Shown: one piece after another, positions 58,506 through 64,000 of the stretch | How the letters are laid out: every line of letters starts with the position of its first letter | Position numbering within the stretch: position 1 is the stretch's first letter | From: CAVUWL01 sp963700105 | GTDB lineage: Bacteria > Actinomycetota > Thermoleophilia > Solirubrobacterales > 70-9 | NCBI GenBank assembly: GCA_963700105.1 | Contig: CAVOWL010000004.1 | Span: forward strand, 806,001-870,000 | Length of the DNA: 64,000 nucleotides | Direction of reading: 5' to 3' | The notes under the pieces: generated by a model | Databases searched by the model: none | Told to the model about the DNA's origin: nothing | The model's input: only the letters and a program-made list of their open reading frames with translations | Program-made: the position numbers and the translations under genes

Positions 58506-58790
58506 GTGACGAGGATCGCCGCAATCGAGACATTCCCCGGTGTCGACCTAATTCGGCGCGGCGTCACCGACCTTAACGCCGGGCGCGAATCAGCCGAGGC
58601 ACTGTTGGTTTCGATTGGAGCGCCGCGATTGCGCTCCCTCGGTATTGAGCTGTCGGCGCCGATCGCATCCCCGGAGCACAAGCTGTATCGGCTTCTGGCC
58701 CGCGAGAAGGGTGACGCGGCCCATTCCACCTATAACGCCCTGATCCGCCGGCTCGTCAGCTTCGAGCGAGCGGCCGCATGTGCGAACTAG
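58506..58790 (+). CDS. Small protein coupled to a nucleotidyltransferase-like gene
   Basis: The 94-residue product starts at GTG 58506. It reads IETFPGVDLIRRGVTDLNAG, AEALLVSIGAPRLRSLGIEL and PEHKLYRLLAREKGDAAHST, then YNALIRRLVSFE. It is mixed helix, with no motif I can assign. It overlaps the next gene by 13 bases, so the two are translated together. By analogy with other nucleotidyltransferase pairs in mobile islands, it may be the partner (antitoxin or target adaptor). That role is inferred from arrangement only. Confidence 0.6.
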   Translation: MTRIAAIETFPGVDLIRRGVTDLNAGRESAEALLVSIGAPRLRSLGIELSAPIASPEHKLYRLLAREKGDAAHSTYNALIRRLVSFERAAACAN

Positions 58791-59296
58791 CCGACGCGAG
58801 CCGCATCGAGGCATTCATGAAGGAGCTTGGCCGATCGGCGCAGGAAGACAGCCGGGTTTATTTCACCGGCGGGGCCACCGCCGTGCTCAACGGTTGGCGA
58901 GCTAGCGCCATAGATATCGACATCAAGCTGGTCCCCAAGCGCGAGGAGATGTTGCGGGTGATACCCCGACTAAAGGAGGATCTAAACCTCAACGTCGAGC
59001 TCGCCGCACCCTCCGATTTCATCCCGCTGCCAAACGGATGGGAGGACCGAAGCCCGCTAATCCGCAGAGAGGGCAAGGCTTCCTTTCACCACTTTGACCC
59101 AATCGCCCAGGCGCTTGCAAAGATCGAGCGCGGTCACGATCAGGATCTTCAAGACGTCCGAAAGATGATCACTCGCGGCCTGGTTGACCCGGCTGAGGCC
59201 CTCGCTCGATTCAATGCGGTCGAGCCCGAGCTATACCGCTTTCCCGCGATAGACCCAGCCTCGTTTCGAGATGCAGTCGAAGAGGCCCTCCGATGA
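58778..59296 (+). CDS. DUF6036-like nucleotidyltransferase-fold protein
   Basis: The 172-residue product shows VYFTGGATAVLNGWRASAID followed by IDIKLVPKREEML. The GG motif and the D-x-D pair (DIDI) form the metal site of the nucleotidyltransferase fold. The C-terminal part (HFDPIAQALAKIERGHDQDL, then VRKMITRGLVDPAEALARF) is the helical half of DUF6036-type proteins. Such enzymes appear in toxin-antitoxin and defence loci and modify tRNA or partner proteins. It overlaps the small upstream gene by 13 bases. A second, broken nucleotidyltransferase with an HTH sits at 10804-11606. Confidence 0.75.
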   Translation: MCELADASRIEAFMKELGRSAQEDSRVYFTGGATAVLNGWRASAIDIDIKLVPKREEMLRVIPRLKEDLNLNVELAAPSDFIPLPNGWEDRSPLIRREGKASFHHFDPIAQALAKIERGHDQDLQDVRKMITRGLVDPAEALARFNAVEPELYRFPAIDPASFRDAVEEALR

Positions 59297-59513
59297 GGCC
59301 GGGTCACACGGCCGGCTTGAAACGTCAAGGCAGTTTGTCTCCAAGCGGCTGGGGGCGCCCTGAGCGGCATCGATGAACAGCAGACAAGGGCTCCGTCTCG
59401 AACAAACTCTTCATAGGAGACACCGGAAATGCGCGTTCGGCGCGGTGACCGAGTCACTGAAGGACGACGTTTGCAGAAGTTGAGGTCGGAAAGGACCCCG
59501 AGCTGACCAGAGC

Positions 59514-61331
59514 CTACGGCTTCTGAGCCAGGCGCTCTTCCAGTATCCCCAGCTGCTCTTCGATCTGATCCGGAAGTCTGTCTCCGAACCTTGCCAGATG
59601 CTCCTTTAGCTGAGGCAGCTGCTTGGCCACTAGCTCTTCGTCTACGCAGAGGAGCTCCGCCATCGCCTCGGCGGAGATCTCGAGGCCATCGGTGTTGATG
59701 TCACCCTCAACCGGCAAAAGCCCGATCGGCGTCTCCACCGCTCCAATCTCATCCTCGCAGCGACGAAACACCCACTCCAAGACCCGGCTGTTCTCGCCGA
59801 AGCCGGGCCACAGGAACTTGCCGTCGGCGTCTTTTCGAAACCAGTTGACGTGAAAGACGCGCGGTAGCTTGGCGCCCTCTCGTTCGCCGGCCTTCAGCCA
59901 GTGGGCGAAGTAGTCGGCCATGTTGTAGCCGCAGAAGGGCAGCATCGCCATCGGGTCAAAGCGCAGCTCACCGACCGCTCCGGCGGCCGCGGCGGTCGTC
60001 TCTGAGGACATCGTCGCCCCCATGAAGACCGCGTGCTCCCAGTCAAAGGCCTCGTGCACAAGCGGCACCACCGTCGCGCGGCGCCCGCCGAAGAGGAAGG
60101 CATCGATCGGCACACCCGCGGGGTCCTCCCACTCGGGTGCGATCGAGGGACACTGGGAGGCGGGGGTCGTAAAGCGGGCATTTGGATGCGCCGCGGGCTG
60201 CTCGGACTCCGGCGTCCAGTCCTCGCCGTGCCAATCGATCGCGTGCTCGGGTGCCTCGCCGGTCATTCCCTCCCACCAGATGTCGCCATCGTCTGTTTTG
60301 GCGGTGTTGGTGAAGATCGAGTTGCGCTCGATCGTCTCCATCGCGTTGGGGTTGGTCTTGTGGCTTGTGTTTGGCGCGACGCCGAAGAAGCCGGCCTCGG
60401 GGTTTACCGCATAGAGGCGCCCGTCGGTGCCGAACTTCATCCAGGCAATGTCATCGCCGATCGTCTCGACCTTCCAACCGGGCAGGGTCGGGATCAGCAT
60501 CGCCAGGTTGGTCTTGCCGCAGGCCGAGGGGAAGGCGCCGGCGATGAACTTGACCGCGCCCTGGGGCGAGGTCAGTTTGAGGATCAGCATGTGCTCGGCG
60601 AGCCAACCCTCCTCGCGCGCCATCGCCGAGGCGATCCGCAGCGCGAAGCACTTCTTACCCAGCAGCGCGTTGCCGCCGTAGCCGGAGCCAAAGGACCAGA
60701 TCTCGCGAGTCTCTGGGTAGTGGACGATGTACTTGTTGTCCTCGTTGCAGGGCCAGGGCACGTCGGGGGCACCGTCGGCGAGCGGCATGCCCACCGAGTG
60801 CACGCAGGGGACGAAGCGACCCTCCGTGCCCAGCGCCTCAAGCGCCGGGGCGCCCATCCGGGTCATGATCCGCATCGAGGCGGCGACGTAGGCGGAGTCG
60901 GTGAGCTGGACGCCGATGTGGGAGATGTTTGAGCCGATCGGCCCCATCGAGAAGGGCACCACGTACATCGTTCGCCCCTTCATGGATCCGGAGAAGAGAC
61001 CCTTTAGGATCGCGCGCATCTCGGCCGGGTCACGCCAGTTATTGGTCGGACCGGCATCGACCTCGCGCTTTGAGCAGATGAAGGTGCGGTCCTCGACCCG
61101 GGCGACATCGGCGGGATCGGAGAGGGCGAGGTAGCAGTTGGGCCGCTTCGTCTCCGATAGTCGCTCGAAGGTGCCCGCCTCGATCAGGGTCTGAGCGAGT
61201 GCGTCGTACTCCTCAGTGGAGCCGTCGCACCAGTGAACGGCTTCGGGTTCGGTCAGATCGGCGATCTCCCCAACCCAGTTGAGAAGCTTGGCGTGAGTGG
61301 TCGGCGCTTGCGCCGTGGCGATTTGGCTCAT
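59514..61331 (-). CDS. pckG: Phosphoenolpyruvate carboxykinase (GTP)
   Basis: The 605-residue protein is full length for the GTP-dependent family. It has AVHWCDGS near the start, then FVPCVHSVGMPLADGAPDVP, the kinase motif AFPSACGKTNLAML (P-loop with the active-site Cys), GDDIAWMKF, and AVNPEAGFFGVAPNTS. It converts oxaloacetate and GTP to PEP, CO2 and GDP in gluconeogenesis or anaplerosis. The 3' end is present a second time, in decayed form, at 57413-57518, so this gene probably served as an insertion point for the island next to it. It is preceded nine bases upstream by the DUF4333 gene on the same strand. Confidence 0.95.
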   Translation of the reverse strand: MSQIATAQAPTTHAKLLNWVGEIADLTEPEAVHWCDGSTEEYDALAQTLIEAGTFERLSETKRPNCYLALSDPADVARVEDRTFICSKREVDAGPTNNWRDPAEMRAILKGLFSGSMKGRTMYVVPFSMGPIGSNISHIGVQLTDSAYVAASMRIMTRMGAPALEALGTEGRFVPCVHSVGMPLADGAPDVPWPCNEDNKYIVHYPETREIWSFGSGYGGNALLGKKCFALRIASAMAREEGWLAEHMLILKLTSPQGAVKFIAGAFPSACGKTNLAMLIPTLPGWKVETIGDDIAWMKFGTDGRLYAVNPEAGFFGVAPNTSHKTNPNAMETIERNSIFTNTAKTDDGDIWWEGMTGEAPEHAIDWHGEDWTPESEQPAAHPNARFTTPASQCPSIAPEWEDPAGVPIDAFLFGGRRATVVPLVHEAFDWEHAVFMGATMSSETTAAAAGAVGELRFDPMAMLPFCGYNMADYFAHWLKAGEREGAKLPRVFHVNWFRKDADGKFLWPGFGENSRVLEWVFRRCEDEIGAVETPIGLLPVEGDINTDGLEISAEAMAELLCVDEELVAKQLPQLKEHLARFGDRLPDQIEEQLGILEERLAQKP

Positions 61332-61340
61332 CCTGGCACT

Positions 61341-61652
61341 CTACTTATTGGCCTGCAACTTGATCAGGCTGACGTCGGCTTCCTTGTTGATGATCTTTAG
61401 CGTTGCGGTGGCCTGCTTACCGCCGCTAAAGCTCACCGCGCAGGTGAAGGTGGCGTTCGGTTCCACCTTCTGTTCGGACGGACAGGAAACCGAGGTGACC
61501 TTGCGGTGCAGCGATTTTTCAAGGTTTGACTTGATCGCTTCCTGCGTCTTTCCGCTATCGATCACGGTTTCGCCACAGCCGGCGATCGCGACGGCAACCA
61601 GCGCCAGCGCGGCGGCGGCGCCGACTCTGTTCAATCGAATTGAAGACCTCAT
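61341..61652 (-). CDS. DUF4333-type lipoprotein
   Basis: The 103-residue product has a lipoprotein signal (VGAAAALALVAVAIAGC, lipobox ending AGC) and a small domain typical of DUF4333: TQEAIKSNLEKSLHRKVTSV, SCPSEQKVEPNATFTCAVSF with two cysteines that likely pair, then SGGKQATATLKIIN. It would be anchored on the outside of the membrane. Function is unknown. It lies nine bases upstream of pckG on the same strand, so the two may share a transcript even though their roles look unrelated. Confidence 0.85.
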   Translation of the reverse strand: MRSSIRLNRVGAAAALALVAVAIAGCGETVIDSGKTQEAIKSNLEKSLHRKVTSVSCPSEQKVEPNATFTCAVSFSGGKQATATLKIINKEADVSLIKLQANK

Positions 61653-61728
61653 TTACCCTCCCTCTTTGACGAGCGACACAGGGGGAGTATCCCAGGCTAG
61701 CGGTGCTTGGATAGGGTTCCCGGCCGCC

Positions 61729-62946
61729 ATGCGCTTTTACGAGTACGAGGCACGAAAGATCGTCGAGCTGGCCGGGATTCCGGTAACCAGCTACGGCTTC
61801 GCCACCACCGCTGAGGCGGCGCGGCGGGCTGCCGAGGAGATCGGCGGAGCGGTGGTGATCAAGTCCCAGGTGCTGAGCGGCGGGCGGATGAAGGCAGGCG
61901 GCGTCAGGTTCGCCGATGACCCTGATCAGGCAGCCCGCGACGCGGCCGAGATCCTCGAGCTAGAGATCAACGGACAGATGCCTCGCGGCGTCTTGGTCGA
62001 TCCCAAAGCCGAGGTCAAGAAGGAGTACTACGCGGGCGTCGTGTGGGACGGAACCGCGAAGCGGCCGCTGCTTTTGTTCAGCGATATGGGTGGCATCGAC
62101 ATCGAGGAGGTGGCCGACACCCACCCCGACCACGTCGGCCGTGCCCACCTCTCCAACCTGCTGCCGATCTCTGACTTTGAGGCCAAGCAGGCGATCGCGG
62201 CGACCGGGGTCAGCGGGTCCCAGCTGGTTCGAGCGACCCCGATCCTGGCCCGCCTCGCCCGCCTCTTTCGCGACTACGACATGACCCTGGCAGAGATCAA
62301 CCCATTGGCCGAGCTAAGCGACGGGCGCTTCGTCGCCCTCGACGCCCACATGGAGATGGAGAACGAGGCGGTCGGGCGCCAGAAAGCGCTGCTGCGAGAC
62401 AGCCTCGAGATCGACCCAGAGGACAGCCGCGAGGCCTATCAACCCTCGCAGTTTGAGCGCAATGTGGCGGCGATTGATGCGGCCGATCACCGCGGGGTGA
62501 TACAGGGCAAGGATCACGGCTTTGAGGGGAACCTGGGCCTGGTTATCGGTGCCGGCGGGGGCTCGCTGACCCTCACCGACGCGGTCAGAAGCCAGGGCGG
62601 AAAGCCCGCCAACTACTCAGAGATCGGCGGCAATCCATCCGTCGCTAAGGCCTGCGGCCTGGCCAAGCAGGTGCTCGAAAAGGACGGGGTGGAAAAGATC
62701 GCGGTGATGATGTCGATCGTCTCCAACACCCGCGTTGACATCGTCGCGCGCGGCGTGATCAAGGCCTGCTTGGAGCTCGACCGCGATCCCGCTGAGACGA
62801 TCGCGATCTTTCGCATTCCCGGTGCCTGGGAGGAGGAGGGATTCAAGATCCTCAAGCGCTACGGGGTGGAGTACTGCGACCGATCGGTCTCGATGTGGGA
62901 GGCGGCGCGGCGCGCGGTGGAGAAGATCCAGGGAGCCCCAGCGTGA
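61729..62946 (+). CDS. sucC: CoA ligase beta subunit (SucC/MtkA type)
   Basis: The 405-residue ATP-grasp protein starts MRFYEYEARKIVELAGIPV. It has VVIKSQVLSGGRMKAGGVRF, MPRGVLVDPKAEVKKEYYAG, TLAEINPLAEL and a C-terminal half with GAGGGSLTLTDAVRSQGGKP then ANYSEIGGNPSVAKACGLAK. It pairs with the alpha subunit encoded next, with a four-base overlap (GTGA). The pair makes succinyl-CoA (or malyl-CoA) from the acid, CoA and ATP. The malyl/beta-methylmalyl-CoA lyase in this window makes a malate-CoA ligase possible. Sequence alone does not separate the two. ATG 61729 begins at the conserved N terminus. Confidence 0.85.
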   Translation: MRFYEYEARKIVELAGIPVTSYGFATTAEAARRAAEEIGGAVVIKSQVLSGGRMKAGGVRFADDPDQAARDAAEILELEINGQMPRGVLVDPKAEVKKEYYAGVVWDGTAKRPLLLFSDMGGIDIEEVADTHPDHVGRAHLSNLLPISDFEAKQAIAATGVSGSQLVRATPILARLARLFRDYDMTLAEINPLAELSDGRFVALDAHMEMENEAVGRQKALLRDSLEIDPEDSREAYQPSQFERNVAAIDAADHRGVIQGKDHGFEGNLGLVIGAGGGSLTLTDAVRSQGGKPANYSEIGGNPSVAKACGLAKQVLEKDGVEKIAVMMSIVSNTRVDIVARGVIKACLELDRDPAETIAIFRIPGAWEEEGFKILKRYGVEYCDRSVSMWEAARRAVEKIQGAPA

Positions 62947-63860
62947 GCATCCTTTTGAGCAAGGAGACGACCTTCATCGTCCAGGGAATCACCGGACGCG
63001 AGGCGGTCAACCTGACCCGGGAGTGTCTGGACTACGGCTCCAAGGTGGTCGGCGGCGTCACCCCGGGTCGAAAGGGTCGTGAGGTCCACGGCGTCGCGGT
63101 CTTTGACACCGTCGCCCAGGCGGTCGAGAACTACGGCGCCCAGATCGACGGCTCGGTTGTAACCGTCCCCCCCGCCTTCACCAAGGACGCGGTATTTGAG
63201 GCGATCGAGAACGGGATCGGGCTGATCGTGATCGTCACCGAGCGGATCCCGCGCCGCGACGTTGCCGAGATGGTCGAGCTGGCAGGCATGCGCGGGGCGC
63301 GGATCATCGGCCCCAACTGCCTCGGGTTGATCGTGCCGGGGGTATGCAAGATGGGCGGGATCGGCGGTCCGGCAAAAGACGCCGCCAAGGCCTACGCACC
63401 CGGTCCGGTGGGGGTGATGAGCCGCTCGGGCGGAATGACCACCGAGATCTCCTCCTCGCTGACCCAAGCCGGCCTCGGGGTTTCCACGGCGGTCTCGATC
63501 GGCGGCGATGCGATCATCGGCTCCACCTACGCCGAGCTGATGCCCTACTTCGAGGCCGATCAGGAGACCGAGGCGATCGTGATCTACACCGAGCCGGGCG
63601 GGCGGATGGAGGCACAGCTCTCCGAGTGGGTCTCTGAGCACCAATCGCGGCTTCCGATCGTCGCCTTCATGGCGGGCAAGTTCATGGACGATGAGGAGAT
63701 GAAGGGAATGAGCTTCGGCCACGCCGGAACGATCGTGGAGGGCGTGGAGGACACCGCAACCGAGAAGATCGCCCGCCTTAAGGCAGCCGGAATCGGCGTC
63801 GTGGAGCGAATCGATCAGATTCCCGCCGCGGTCGCAGAGAAGCTGGGGAGGGAGCTCTGA
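62943..63860 (+). CDS. sucD: CoA ligase alpha subunit (SucD/MtkB type)
   Basis: The 305-residue product has an N-terminal CoA-binding Rossmann fold (FIVQGITGREAVNLTRECLD, VVGGVTPGRKGREVHGVAVF) and the ligase half with GPNCLGLIVPGVCKMGGIGG, VGVMSRSGGMTTEISSSLTQ and GHAGTIVEG, where His is the phosphorylated residue. The GTG start at 62943 overlaps the beta subunit stop by four bases. The gene after it starts within its own stop codon (TGATG). The reaction is as for the beta subunit. Confidence 0.9.
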   Translation: MSILLSKETTFIVQGITGREAVNLTRECLDYGSKVVGGVTPGRKGREVHGVAVFDTVAQAVENYGAQIDGSVVTVPPAFTKDAVFEAIENGIGLIVIVTERIPRRDVAEMVELAGMRGARIIGPNCLGLIVPGVCKMGGIGGPAKDAAKAYAPGPVGVMSRSGGMTTEISSSLTQAGLGVSTAVSIGGDAIIGSTYAELMPYFEADQETEAIVIYTEPGGRMEAQLSEWVSEHQSRLPIVAFMAGKFMDDEEMKGMSFGHAGTIVEGVEDTATEKIARLKAAGIGVVERIDQIPAAVAEKLGREL

Positions 63861-64000
63861 TGGCCGCTGCCCTGCAGCGCGTATTCATCGACGTCGAAAT
63901 CGATGCCTCGATCGCCACTGATCGCGACTTGGCGGCAAAGCTCGAGGAGGTCTGCCCGGTCGACATCTTCAAAGCCGGCGATCAGGGGGTTGAGATCGTT
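63860..64000 (+). CDS. Ferredoxin-like protein, partial (runs off right edge)
   Basis: Forty-seven codons are in the window, from an ATG that shares one base with the sucD stop. The part seen reads MAAALQRVFIDVEIDAS, LAAKLEEVCPVDIFKAGD and GVEIV. CPVDIF resembles the second cluster-binding segment of ferredoxins, but the first Cys group is not visible, so only one iron-sulfur ligand can be seen. A ferredoxin or a ferredoxin-like subunit tied to the CoA ligase is a guess. The rest lies outside the window. Confidence 0.4.
   Translation, partial: MAAALQRVFIDVEIDASIATDRDLAAKLEEVCPVDIFKAGDQGVEIV

Noticed and set aside
1..64000. tRNA, rRNA, insertion sequence or integrase genes
   Set aside because: I looked for T-loop-like motifs, rRNA-like stretches, DDE or tyrosine recombinase motifs and terminal inverted repeats, and saw none. 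A tRNAscan and an HMM search would be needed to exclude them fully.

Overview
The window is high-GC bacterial DNA with many GTG and TTG starts, overlapping start/stop junctions, a GTP-type PEP carboxykinase, a DUF4333 lipoprotein, an LPFTG surface protein, a SARP regulator and an ethylmalonyl-CoA-type mutase. Together these suggest an actinobacterium, most likely of the class Thermoleophilia (Solirubrobacterales-like). That placement is inferred from gene content only. I saw no rRNA, tRNA, CRISPR array, transposase or integrase.

Layout. (1) 1-2.3 kb: an HprK-like kinase and ABC exporter operon running off the left edge. (2) 2.3-8 kb: a secreted protein, two paralogous small proteins on either side of a sigma-70-type factor, ClpS, an OafA-type acyltransferase and a LamG-like secreted protein. 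This stretch holds five apparent frameshifts in three neighbouring genes. (3) 8.2-10.8 kb: ethylmalonyl-CoA mutase and a small partner. (4) 11-42 kb: a large exopolysaccharide locus with an initiating sugar-phosphate transferase, Wzz/BY-kinase, two Wzy/ligase-type polymerases, a Wzx flippase, several glycosyltransferases, a UDP-sugar dehydrogenase and a rare fusion of glucuronyl C5-epimerase with a NodB deacetylase. Beside it are four secreted proteins carrying five copies of a heparin-lyase-I-like domain and a collagen-like Gly-X-Y protein. This set points to a glycosaminoglycan-like uronic acid/hexosamine polymer. (5) 40.4-48.4 kb: central metabolism, with MaoC hydratase, acyl-CoA dehydrogenase, SCP2, PabB/PabC and a malyl/beta-methylmalyl-CoA lyase. 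With the mutase, these would make up much of an ethylmalonyl-CoA pathway. (6) 48.4-56.6 kb: a tightly packed minus-strand operon of AcpS, carrier protein, acyl-CoA-dehydrogenase-like protein, seryl-tRNA-synthetase-like amino acid:[carrier protein] ligase, DUF1839, GH2-like glycosidase and a tandem alpha/beta-hydrolase. This is the most interesting system in the window. (7) 57.4-59.5 kb: a small toxin-antitoxin island bounded by a decayed copy of the pckG 3' end and the intact pckG gene. (8) 59.5-64 kb: pckG, a lipoprotein, SucC/SucD-type CoA ligase and the start of a ferredoxin-like gene.

How it fits together. The polysaccharide genes cover monomer activation, assembly, export, chain-length control and backbone editing. 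The secreted lyase-like proteins may trim or bind the product. The carrier-protein operon looks like a route that activates an amino acid as a thioester and oxidises it. Its co-encoded glycosidase and hydrolase suggest that the product ends up on, or is released from, a sugar-containing molecule. The EMC-type enzymes, PEP carboxykinase and CoA ligase fit growth on acetyl-CoA-yielding substrates.
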